Source of the DNA: Beijerinckia sp. 28-YEA-48
GTDB lineage: Bacteria > Pseudomonadota > Alphaproteobacteria > Rhizobiales > Beijerinckiaceae
Assembly (NCBI RefSeq): GCF_900104955.1
Contig: NZ_FNSI01000001.1
Location: 4,994,001 to 5,058,000, forward strand
Length of the DNA stretch: 64,000 bases
Direction of reading: 5' to 3'
Every line of letters begins with the position of its first letter. Positions within the stretch are counted from its first letter, which is position 1. Under the pieces are notes generated by a model. That model had not been told where the DNA came from. It saw nothing but the letters and a program-made list of their open reading frames with translations, and searched no databases. A program made the position numbers and the translations under genes. Below, in pieces: positions 25,483-32,671 of the stretch.

Positions 25483-26655
25483 TCAGACCGGATTGGCGAC
25501 TTTGGCGTGCGCCTGGGCGAAGGCCCAGTCGAGCCATTCGGTCAGCACCGTGACGTCAGCGGATTCAACCGTCGCGCCGCACCACACGCGCAGGCCCGGA
25601 GGCGCATCGCGGTAGCCGTCGATGTCGAAAGCTGCCTTTTCCTTCTCGATGAGGGCGACCATTTCCTTGACGAAAGCGGCCTGGGCCTCGGGGGCGAGGG
25701 CCGCCACCGTCGGGTCGATGACCTTCAGGCAGACGCTGGTGTTGGAGCGGATGTCGGCCGATTTGGCCAGGAAATCCACCCACGGCGTCTTCGCCACCCA
25801 ATCCGAAAGGACCTTCAGATTGGCGTCGGCGCGGCCGACCAGGGCATCGAGGCCGCCGATCAGCTTCGACCATTGCAGGGCATCGATATAGTCTTCGACG
25901 CAGAGCATGGACGGCGTGTTGATCGTGTCGCCGACGAAAATACCTTCGATCAGCTTGCCGCCATTAGTCATGCGGAAGATCTTCGGCAGCGGCCAAGCCG
26001 GGGCATAGGTCGTCAGCCGCTCAACAGCGCGGGGTGACAGGATGATCATGCCGTGGGCGGCTTCGCCGCCGAGCACTTTCTGCCAGGAGAAAGTCACCAC
26101 ATCGAGCTTCGAATAGTCGAGGCGCTGGGCGAAACAGGCCGAGGTGGCGTCGCAAATGGTCAGGCCCTTACGATCAGCCGGGATCCAATCCGCGTTCGGC
26201 ACGCGCACACCGGAGGTGGTGCCGTTCCAGGTGAAAACCACGTCATTGTCGAAATTGACGGTCTTCAGGTCGGGAATCTCGCCATAGGGCGCTTTCAGGA
26301 TGCGGGCATCCTTCAATTTCAGCTGCTTGGCGACATCGGTCACCCAGCCTTCGCCAAAGCTTTCCCAGGCGAGCATGTCGACGCCGCGGGCGCCGAGCAG
26401 CGACCACAGGGCCATTTCGACCGCGCCGGTGTCGGAGGCGGGCACGATGCCGATGCGATAATCGGCCGGAACCTGCAGAATTTCACGGGTGAGATCGATC
26501 GCAAGCTTCAGCTTGGTCTTGCCGACCTTGGCGCGGTGCGAGCGGCCGAGCGGCGCGTCGATCAGATTTTCGAGAGCCCATCCGGGGCGCTTGGCGCACG
26601 GGCCGGAGGAAAAGTTCGGGTTTGCCGGCTTACGACCGGGAATGCTTATGCTCAT
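25483..26655 (-). CDS. serC: Phosphoserine aminotransferase
   Basis: PLP enzyme of serine (and possibly pyridoxine) synthesis, converting 3-phosphohydroxypyruvate to phosphoserine. The 390-residue product is of the alphaproteobacterial class: [59 protein letters not shown] and the PLP lysine in [15 protein letters not shown] (about residue 190). GGAGATAGCA precedes ATG 26655, ruling out the longer in-frame version to 26781. A structured leader upstream fits the known serC RNA motif. serA follows. Confidence 0.96.
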   Translation of the reverse strand: MSISIPGRKPANPNFSSGPCAKRPGWALENLIDAPLGRSHRAKVGKTKLKLAIDLTREILQVPADYRIGIVPASDTGAVEMALWSLLGARGVDMLAWESFGEGWVTDVAKQLKLKDARILKAPYGEIPDLKTVNFDNDVVFTWNGTTSGVRVPNADWIPADRKGLTICDATSACFAQRLDYSKLDVVTFSWQKVLGGEAAHGMIILSPRAVERLTTYAPAWPLPKIFRMTNGGKLIEGIFVGDTINTPSMLCVEDYIDALQWSKLIGGLDALVGRADANLKVLSDWVAKTPWVDFLAKSADIRSNTSVCLKVIDPTVAALAPEAQAAFVKEMVALIEKEKAAFDIDGYRDAPPGLRVWCGATVESADVTVLTEWLDWAFAQAHAKVANPV

Positions 26656-26659
26656 TGCT

Positions 26660-26735
26660 ATCTCCATCCTTACAGATGGGCGCCTCCCGTTGGGGGGAGG
26701 TGTCCCGAGGCGGGAGGTACGCCTGGATGGTGACG
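26660..26735 (-). ncRNA. serC leader RNA, probable (Alphaproteobacteria serC motif)
   Basis: Upstream of serC the minus strand has three matching blocks. CCTCCCG (26717-26711) and CCTCCC (26700-26695) can each pair with the same CGGGAGG (26689-26683). The two pairings exclude each other, the usual layout of a cis-regulatory switch. A conserved RNA motif upstream of serC in Alphaproteobacteria is known from comparative genomics, and position and structure fit it. Its ligand or mechanism is not established. Boundaries are approximate. Confidence 0.6.
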
Positions 26736-26777
26736 GCGTCAAGACACCAGCGATTTTAGGTCGTGTGGCAGAATCCC

Positions 26778-27164
26778 TCAACCGGGCGCGTGACAGACGG
26801 CTTCGATATTGTTGCCGTCCCGGTCCAAGACGAAGGCGCCATAATAGTTGGGATGGTAATGAGGCCTGAGGCCCGGCTTGCCATTGTCGCGCCCACCGGC
26901 GGCGATGGCCGCCGCGTAAAACGCATCGACGTGCCCGCGTGTCGGGGTTGTGAGCGCGACATGCACGCCGCCTTTCGGCTTGTCGCTCGTGCCGATCCAG
27001 AAAAACGGCTTGTTGTCGCGGCCAAAGCCGGCGTGTTCATCGCCGCCAGTCTGTTCTTTCGTCACCTCCATCAGGAGGGTGAGGCCGAGCGGCGCCAGCG
27101 CCGTGGTGTAAAAGGCTTTCGCTTCGGCGAAATTGGTGACGGCAAAACCGATGTGATCGAGCAT
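26778..27164 (-). CDS. VOC family (glyoxalase/bleomycin-resistance-like) protein
   Basis: A 128-residue single-domain vicinal oxygen chelate protein. It starts [27 protein letters not shown] and ends [23 protein letters not shown], both standard VOC strands with metal-type His and Glu residues (H4 and Glu in NIEAV). Function within the superfamily cannot be assigned. It is a single gene upstream of serC and downstream of the toxin-antitoxin pair, same strand, 11 bases after the antitoxin stop, so readthrough from the toxin-antitoxin promoter is possible. Confidence 0.9.
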   Translation of the reverse strand: MLDHIGFAVTNFAEAKAFYTTALAPLGLTLLMEVTKEQTGGDEHAGFGRDNKPFFWIGTSDKPKGGVHVALTTPTRGHVDAFYAAAIAAGGRDNGKPGLRPHYHPNYYGAFVLDRDGNNIEAVCHAPG

Positions 27165-27175
27165 GCGAAATCTCC

Positions 27176-27469
27176 CTATGCGGCAGGCTTTACTGTTAGT
27201 CGCAGCCCGAGCGCCTTTGTTGCCTTGGCGAGCGTTTCGAGCGTCGGATTGCCGCCAGGCACAAAGGTTTTGTAGATCGCCGCCCGGGTGATGCCGATTT
27301 CCTCGGCGAATTTGCCGACGCCACGGGCGCGGGCAATATCGCCAAGAGCGGACGCGATCACCGATGCGTCACCGTCTTCGAGCGCCGCATCAATATAGGC
27401 GGCTTGCTCCTGCGGGGTGCGCAGGTGCTCTTGAAGATCAAACTTCTTGGTTTCGAGGGGCATTGTCAT
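27176..27469 (-). CDS. HTH antitoxin of a HigBA-like type II module (addiction module antidote)
   Basis: A 97-residue antitoxin of the TIGR02684-type group. Its N-terminus (KKFDLQEHLRTPQEQAAYIDAALEDGD) is the usual toxin-wrapping region. A Xre-like HTH follows (GVGKFAEEIGITRAAIYKTFVPGGNPTLETLAKATKALG). It overlaps the toxin stop by four bases (ATGA). The toxin-first order is that of higBA. Expected to bind the two GTCAAC palindromes upstream and repress the operon. Confidence 0.93.
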   Translation of the reverse strand: MTMPLETKKFDLQEHLRTPQEQAAYIDAALEDGDASVIASALGDIARARGVGKFAEEIGITRAAIYKTFVPGGNPTLETLAKATKALGLRLTVKPAA

Positions 27470-27756
27470 AACTCCTTGGCCATAGCTTTCGCCGCCGCAA
27501 TGTCGCGCGCTTGCGTTCGCTTATCGCCGCCGCAGAGCAACACGACGACAGTGTTGCCGTGCCGAACAAAATAGACCCGGTACCCTGGGCCATAGTCGAG
27601 CCGCATCTCGCTGATGCCTTCGCCAACCGGCTTCACATCGCCAGGGTTGCCGATTTCTAGCCGCTTGATCCGGATGAGGATGCGAGCCCTGGCATTCAAG
27701 TCGCGTAGACCCGCAAACCAATCGGCGAAAGCAGCGGTTTGGCGAACCTCAATCAT
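27466..27756 (-). CDS. RelE/ParE-superfamily toxin (HigB-like, addiction module killer protein)
   Basis: A 96-residue toxin-fold protein of the TIGR02683-type group: EVRQTAAFADWFAGLRDLNARARILIRIKRLEIGNPGDVKPVGEGISEMRLDYGPGYRVYF in consecutive blocks, then LLCGGDKRTQARDIAAAKAMAKEL. Family members act as mRNA interferases or gyrase poisons. Arg/Tyr residues around MRLDYGPGYRVYF form the usual active region. ATG 27756 is preferred to TTG 27762 because the promoter places the transcription start within a few bases of it. Confidence 0.93.
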   Translation of the reverse strand: MIEVRQTAAFADWFAGLRDLNARARILIRIKRLEIGNPGDVKPVGEGISEMRLDYGPGYRVYFVRHGNTVVVLLCGGDKRTQARDIAAAKAMAKEL

Positions 27757-27757
27757 C

Positions 27758-27804
27758 GTCAACCATAGTAGACAAATACGGCGAGAATGTCAACTATAGT
27801 TGAC
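27758..27804 (-). promoter_or_regulatory. Toxin-antitoxin promoter with two operators
   Basis: Minus strand: TTGACA, a 17-base spacer, TACTAT, near the sigma-70 consensus. Two palindromes overlap it: perfect GTCAACTATAGTTGAC (27789-27804) covers the -35, and GTCAACCATAGTAGAC (27758-27773) covers the -10, 31 bases apart (about three helical turns). Transcription should start two or three bases before the toxin ATG, giving a leaderless message. Confidence 0.8.
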
Positions 27805-27818
27805 GGTGAGCGGCTGTT

Positions 27819-28277
27819 TTACGCCAGCCGATAGACGCTCAACTCCACCGTGCGCGGCGTCCTCACCCCCGAGCAGACGAAGATCGAGTGCATCAGCCAG
27901 GCGTGGGCGGGGCTCGCGGTCTCGAAGCGTGGCACTGAGCGGAAATAGATCAACGCGGGATCGACCGGCTCGCCGCGCTTGAGTTTGTCGAGCGCATCCT
28001 TCGGGCCGAAGCGGATGCCGTCGTTCTCGATATAGATGAGCGCGCCGTCGTCGGCCTCGATGACATAGCGGGCGTGCAGCACGGTGAGGCCGTTGGGCCT
28101 GATGATCTGGAAATCGGCGCCGGGGCGGACGCGGCCGTTGAGGTGTGGCCCCGTGATACGCCCGCCGGTGATGTCGATGATGCGCCGTTCGCCCAGGCCC
28201 GTGTCGCCGATCTCAAGCGGCTTGGCGACTTCGACGCTGATGTCGCAGACATGCTCCAGATTGATGTCGATGGCCAC
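27819..28277 (-). CDS. DUF3237 family protein
   Basis: A 152-residue DUF3237 (UPF0311-like) protein: ISVEVAKPLEIGDTGLGERRIIDITGGRITGPHLNGRVRPGADFQ in blocks, then VIEADDGALIYIENDGIRFGP and FRSVPRFETASPAHAWLMHSIFVCSG. The fold is a small beta-barrel; function is not established. It begins nine bases after the TRAP large permease stop, so it is the last gene of the TRAP/GMC operon and may act on its substrate, which is inference. Confidence 0.9.
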   Translation of the reverse strand: MAIDINLEHVCDISVEVAKPLEIGDTGLGERRIIDITGGRITGPHLNGRVRPGADFQIIRPNGLTVLHARYVIEADDGALIYIENDGIRFGPKDALDKLKRGEPVDPALIYFRSVPRFETASPAHAWLMHSIFVCSGVRTPRTVELSVYRLA

Positions 28278-28286
28278 GCTCTCGCC

Positions 28287-29585
28287 TCACATGCGCGAAG
28301 GCAGGAAAGTCACCAGCCCCGGAAAGACGATGATGATGAGCAATGTGAAGAGCAGGGCGAAGAGGAAGGGAATGACGCCCCTGAAAATTGTCGAGAAGTC
28401 GAGTTCCGGCACCATGCTTTTGATGACGAAGACATTCATGCCGACAGGCGGATGAATGAGGCCGAGTTCGACGGTCATGACAATGACGACGCCGAACCAG
28501 ATCGGGCTGAAGCCGAGCTCCGTGATCACCGGGAAGACGATCGGCACCGTCAGGATGATCATCGCCATGGCGTCCATCAGACAGCCAAGGATGATGTACA
28601 TGATCAGGATCAGGATCAGCACGCCGTAGGGGCCGACACCGAGGCCGGTGAGAAATTCGGTGACCTTCTGCGGCACCTGGGTGATGGTCAGGAAATAGCC
28701 AAAGAGCAGCGCGCCGATCAGAACCGTGAACACGGCGGCGGCGGTGCGTGTCGCGTCCAGCAGCGATTTCTTGATTTCGGCCTTGCCGAGGCGGCCGCGC
28801 AGGAAGCCGATGATGAAGGCGCCGCCCGCGCCCATGCCGCCGGCTTCGGTCGGCGTGAAGATGCCGCCGTAAAGACCACCGATGACAAAGATGAACAACA
28901 GGAGCGGCGCCCAGACGTCGCGCAGCGCCTGCAGCCTTTCCTTTGTCGTCGTGCGCGGCACGGTGGGTAGGAAGTTCGGCTTGAAATAGCCGATCAGAAC
29001 CACCGTGGCGATGAGAACGCAGATTTCAAGCAGGCCGGGCAGAATGCCGGCAATGAACAGCTTGCCGATGTCCTGCTGGGTGATGATGCCGTAGACCGCC
29101 AGCACGGTGGAGGGTGGGATCATCACACCGAGCGTGCCGCCGGCGGCGATGACACCGGCGGCAAAGCTCTTGGGATAGTTGTGCCGGCGCATTTCCGGAT
29201 AGGCGACGGCGGAGAAGGTGGCGGCGGTGGCGACCGACGAACCGCAGATGGCGGCGAAGCCGCCGCAGGCGGCGATCGTGGCGACGCCGAGGCCGCCACG
29301 CCAATGGCCGACGAAGGCATTGGCCGCTCGAAACAGTTCGCGACTGATACCGGCGTTCGAGACGAAAGCGCCCATCAAAAGGAACATCGGGATGATGCCG
29401 AAGGTGTAATCGGTGACCGTGCGCATCGACGTCTGGCCGATGAGTTTCAGCGCGGTCTCGTAATTGGTGAGATAGCCGAAACCGGTGACGCCGACGAGGC
29501 CCATGGCCATGCCGACGGGAACCCGCAACAGCATCAAAGTGAAGAGAGCGATAAAGCCGAGGACGGCGACGGCGTCTGTGCTCAT
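28287..29585 (-). CDS. dctM: TRAP transporter large permease (DctM)
   Basis: A 432-residue membrane protein of about 12 helices, the Na+-coupled transport subunit of a TRAP system. Seen: LRVPVGMAMGLVGVTGFGYL, MFLLMGAFVSNAGISRELFRAAN, AAICGSSVATAATFSAVAYPEM, GGTLGVMIPPSTVLAVYGIITQQDIGKLFIAGILPG, FTPTEAGGMGAGGAF and ELGLIHPPVGMNVFVIK. These are the standard DctM signatures. It lies four bases after the small permease gene. Confidence 0.96.
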   Translation of the reverse strand: MSTDAVAVLGFIALFTLMLLRVPVGMAMGLVGVTGFGYLTNYETALKLIGQTSMRTVTDYTFGIIPMFLLMGAFVSNAGISRELFRAANAFVGHWRGGLGVATIAACGGFAAICGSSVATAATFSAVAYPEMRRHNYPKSFAAGVIAAGGTLGVMIPPSTVLAVYGIITQQDIGKLFIAGILPGLLEICVLIATVVLIGYFKPNFLPTVPRTTTKERLQALRDVWAPLLLFIFVIGGLYGGIFTPTEAGGMGAGGAFIIGFLRGRLGKAEIKKSLLDATRTAAAVFTVLIGALLFGYFLTITQVPQKVTEFLTGLGVGPYGVLILILIMYIILGCLMDAMAMIILTVPIVFPVITELGFSPIWFGVVIVMTVELGLIHPPVGMNVFVIKSMVPELDFSTIFRGVIPFLFALLFTLLIIIVFPGLVTFLPSRM

Positions 29586-29589
29586 GCGA

Positions 29590-30087
29590 TCAGTCCGCCA
29601 CTTTCAGTTCGGTTTCATCGTGGACTTCGTCGGGATGGAAGATCAGTCGATAGGTGCGGATGGCGATCAGCAGGACCGCGCTGACATCGCCGATCCAGGC
29701 GAGGGCGAAGAACGGCCAGGTCGGCAGGCCGAGGTCGAAGGTGAGGACGTTCGAGTGGTAGGTGTCGACCACTTTGTCGAACAGGGTGTAGGTCTGCACC
29801 GTGACGACGAAGAGCAGGACCAGCGTGGCGAAAATATCGATGTAGCGCTTCCAGCGCGTGTTCGCGGCGCTCCAGACGAGATCGACGGTGATGTGGGTGC
29901 CACGATAACTGGTGGCGGCAATGCCCCAGAAAATGAGGATGCCAAGCAACATGCGTCCGATATCGTAGCCGTCGGGAATCGATGACGAAAAAAAGTAGCG
30001 GAGCAGGACGCCAAAGAAGATCAGGGCAACGACGCAGGCGACGAAAATCGCGGCGATCCACTCGATCGTGTCGATGAACCCATCCAT
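29590..30087 (-). CDS. dctQ: TRAP transporter small permease (DctQ)
   Basis: A 165-residue four-helix protein: IEWIAAIFVACVVALIFFGVLLRYFF, IGRMLLGILIFWGIAATSYRGTHITVDLVW (the conserved HITVD), ILVLLFVVTVQTYTLFDKV-like helix 3, and LPTWPFFALAWIGDVSAVLLI. It scaffolds the large subunit. Start is ATG 30087 or TTG 30099; neither has a strong ribosome-binding site. It follows the first binding-protein gene after about 70 bases holding a GNRA hairpin. Confidence 0.93.
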   Translation of the reverse strand: MDGFIDTIEWIAAIFVACVVALIFFGVLLRYFFSSSIPDGYDIGRMLLGILIFWGIAATSYRGTHITVDLVWSAANTRWKRYIDIFATLVLLFVVTVQTYTLFDKVVDTYHSNVLTFDLGLPTWPFFALAWIGDVSAVLLIAIRTYRLIFHPDEVHDETELKVAD

Positions 30088-30128
30088 ATATTTGCGCAAA
30101 GCGAACCCCGATCGCTGGTCGTGGAAAC

Positions 30129-30148
30129 GGCGGCCGTTGCCGGCCGCC
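30129..30148 (-). promoter_or_regulatory. GNRA hairpin between binding-protein and permease genes
   Basis: GGCGGCCG-GCAA-CGGCCGCC on the minus strand, a perfect 8-bp stem with a GCAA tetraloop and no T tract. Such hairpins usually protect the 3' end of binding-protein mRNA so that it outnumbers the permease mRNA. Confidence 0.65.
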
Positions 30149-30158
30149 GCCGGTAGAC

Positions 30159-31172
30159 TTAAAGACCGGCGTTGTTGCGCGCGATCGAGTCCTTCAGTTC
30201 TTTCATCGCGACATCGGGATCGACGCCGATCTTGCGCACCGCATCAGCCCACTTCGCCGTCAGCGGCTCGACAGCCTTGCGCCATTCGCCAAGCTGCGCC
30301 GGGGTCAGTGCGGTGACTTCATGGTCGGGCAGGGCCTTCATCTTGGCGATGCCGGCATGCTCGAACTCGCCCCAAGCGGTGGCGAATTTCACCGCCCATT
30401 CGGTGGTGCAGTGGTCGTCGATCACCTTCTTCTGCGCCGCCGACATATTGTCGTAGGTGCGACGGTTGATGTTGTAGGTGAACATGGTCGTGTAGAGCGG
30501 CGCGTCGATCGAATATTTGGTGTATTTCTCGACGCCGAACAGGAACATCGATCCCCACGGGAAGAAGATGCCGTCGGCGACGCCGCGTTCCAGCATGTCG
30601 CGCGCTTCTGGCGCCGAGGCCTGCACATTGGTGCCGCCAAGCATGGTCACCAGTTCGGCTATGGTGCTGTGGGCGGGGCGGATTTTCATGCCCTTGATGT
30701 CGGCGGGAATGAGCACTTTCTTGCGGCTGTGCAGGGAGCCTGGATCGTGCATGAAGGCGAAACAGAACTTCGTGTCCTTCATCTCGGCCGGTGCATATTT
30801 GCGATACCAGGTATCAAGCGCCGCCGTGCCTTTGGCCGCATCGGAGAAGGTGAATGGAATCTGGCCGACGGCGATGACTGGGAAGCGGCCGGGCTGGTAC
30901 CCAGGATTGATGTAGGTTACGTCGGCGATACCATCACGAGCCATGTCGTAATGGTCGAAAGCTTTGCCGAGCTGCTCGGCCGGGAAGAGTGTTGCCTTGA
31001 TTGTACCGTTGGAGGCTTTCTCCATCGATTCGGTCCAGGCCTTGGTCGACGGATAGAGCGGATGCGCGGTCGGCACCCAGAGCGAGACTTTCAAATTGAC
31101 TTGCTTGTCCTGAGCCATAGCTGGCGCTAGCGCGCAGCCTGCAACCGCCAATGCGAGAGCAATGCGTCTCAT
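30159..31172 (-). CDS. TRAP transporter substrate-binding protein (DctP family), copy 1
   Basis: A 337-residue periplasmic binding protein. It has a signal peptide MRRIALALAVAGCALAPAMAQ and a mature start DKQVNLKVSLWVPTAHPLYPS. The FNPGYQ-like YINPGYQPGRFPV, MKIRPAHSTIAELVTMLGGTNVQASAPEARDMLERGVADG and the conserved Arg in KIRP (carboxylate-binding in TRAP proteins) are present. ATG 31172 has GAGGAGGGA upstream. It is highly similar along its whole length to the next gene upstream, so the pair is a recent duplication. Confidence 0.94.
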   Translation of the reverse strand: MRRIALALAVAGCALAPAMAQDKQVNLKVSLWVPTAHPLYPSTKAWTESMEKASNGTIKATLFPAEQLGKAFDHYDMARDGIADVTYINPGYQPGRFPVIAVGQIPFTFSDAAKGTAALDTWYRKYAPAEMKDTKFCFAFMHDPGSLHSRKKVLIPADIKGMKIRPAHSTIAELVTMLGGTNVQASAPEARDMLERGVADGIFFPWGSMFLFGVEKYTKYSIDAPLYTTMFTYNINRRTYDNMSAAQKKVIDDHCTTEWAVKFATAWGEFEHAGIAKMKALPDHEVTALTPAQLGEWRKAVEPLTAKWADAVRKIGVDPDVAMKELKDSIARNNAGL

Positions 31173-31440
31173 CCATCCCTCCTCACGCACGCCTCATCTG
31201 GTCAAACCCCTCCGACCATATTTCGACGCTATGACGATAAGTGTAACCGCGTGTCGAGCCGGGTCAATCGACAATGTGTTGGTCTTTCTACCGATGAACG
31301 ATGATCAGCAAGAGAGCCACGCCATGCAACTATTGATATAGTCCTGGTCCGGTCATGCATGGCAGCGCTCCTGATCATGCAAGACGGCTATCGATGACGG
31401 CGTGGGGCGAAGCTCTCCTGTGGCCATCGCTTCGATGACT

Positions 31441-32484
31441 TCAGAAACCAGCATTGTTGCTGGCAATAGAGTCTTTCAGTTCTTTCATCGCCACATCCGG
31501 ATCGATGCCGACCTTGCGGACGGCCTCTCGCCATTTTTGCGCCAGCGGCTCGACGGTCTGGCGCCATTCGGCGATCTGAGCGGTGGTCAGCGGATAGACC
31601 TCATGACCGGGTAGGGCTTTCATCTTGGCGAGGCCATCATGCTCGAATTTGGCCCAGGGCTCGGCGGTTTTCACCGCCCATTCCGTGTTGCAATGATCGT
31701 CGATCACCTTCTTCTGCGCCGCTGACATGTTGTCATAGGTGCGGCGGTTGATGTTGTAGGTGAACATGGTGCTGTAAAGCGGCGCGTCGATCGAATATTT
31801 GATGTGCTTCTCGATGCCGAACAGGAACATCGATCCCCATCCGAACGAAATGCCGTCGGCGACGCCGCGCTCCAGCATGTCGCGGGATTCAGGAGCGGAA
31901 GCCTGGACGTTGGTGCCGCCGAGCATGGTCACCATTTCGGCGATGGTGCTGTGCGCGGGGCGGATCTTGAGGCCTTTGATGTCGCCGGGCAGCACGATTT
32001 TCTTCTGGCTATGGAATGTGCCGGGATCATGCATGAAGGCGAAACAGAATTTCGTGTCCTTCATCTCGGCTGGCGCATATTTGCGATACCAGGAATCGAG
32101 CGCGGCGGTGCCCTTGCTCGCATCGGCGAAGGTGAACGGCAGCTGGCCGACGGCGATCACCGGGAAACGTCCAGGCTGATAGCCTGGATTGATGAAGGTG
32201 ACATCGGCGATGCCGTCACGCGCCATGTCATAATGATCGAAGGCCTTGCCGAGTTGCTCGGATGGAAAAATCATCGCTTTGATGGAGCCGTTGGAGGCTT
32301 TTTCGATCGACTCGACCCAAGCCTTGGTCGATGCAAACAGCGGATGTGCGGTCGGCACCCAGAGCGAGACTTTCAGATTGACCTGTTTGTCAGGGGTTCC
32401 TTTGTCTTGTGCTGCTTTGTCTTGGGCCGTGGCCGGCGCGAGCGTCCAGCCTGCAAGCGCCAAAGCGAGAGCAATGCGCTTCAT
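31441..32484 (-). CDS. TRAP transporter substrate-binding protein (DctP family), copy 2
   Basis: A 347-residue paralogue of the preceding entry: MKRIALALALAGWTLAPATAQ signal, then a ten-residue Asp/Lys/Gln insertion (DKAAQDKGTPDK) before the shared VNLKVSLWVPTAHPLF. Nearly every block, including LKIRPAHSTIAEMVTMLGGTNVQASAPESRDMLERG, is conserved, with conservative changes such as IFFPWG to ISFGWG. The upstream DNA is also shared (GGTCAAACCCCTCC). GAGGAG precedes the ATG. The two copies may differ in ligand or serve dosage. Confidence 0.94.
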   Translation of the reverse strand: MKRIALALALAGWTLAPATAQDKAAQDKGTPDKQVNLKVSLWVPTAHPLFASTKAWVESIEKASNGSIKAMIFPSEQLGKAFDHYDMARDGIADVTFINPGYQPGRFPVIAVGQLPFTFADASKGTAALDSWYRKYAPAEMKDTKFCFAFMHDPGTFHSQKKIVLPGDIKGLKIRPAHSTIAEMVTMLGGTNVQASAPESRDMLERGVADGISFGWGSMFLFGIEKHIKYSIDAPLYSTMFTYNINRRTYDNMSAAQKKVIDDHCNTEWAVKTAEPWAKFEHDGLAKMKALPGHEVYPLTTAQIAEWRQTVEPLAQKWREAVRKVGIDPDVAMKELKDSIASNNAGF

Positions 32485-32671
32485 GGGCTTCTCCTCATGC
32501 GCCTGACCCGGTCAAACCCCTCCAACCGGTTGTCGGGCGCTTTAAGGGAAGTCTAGAGGTGCTCGATGTCGGGTCAATCGCAGGCCAGGGCCGTGATCTT
32601 GCTATTTGGCGAACGCTGCATTTGTCGCGATACGCCACATACTTGAGCCGTCACGCTCGTTGGCATCGTGG

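Noticed and set aside
23783-25615. A 610-codon frame antisense to serA
   Set aside because: Low-complexity Gly/Asp/Arg product; serA on the other strand explains the region fully.
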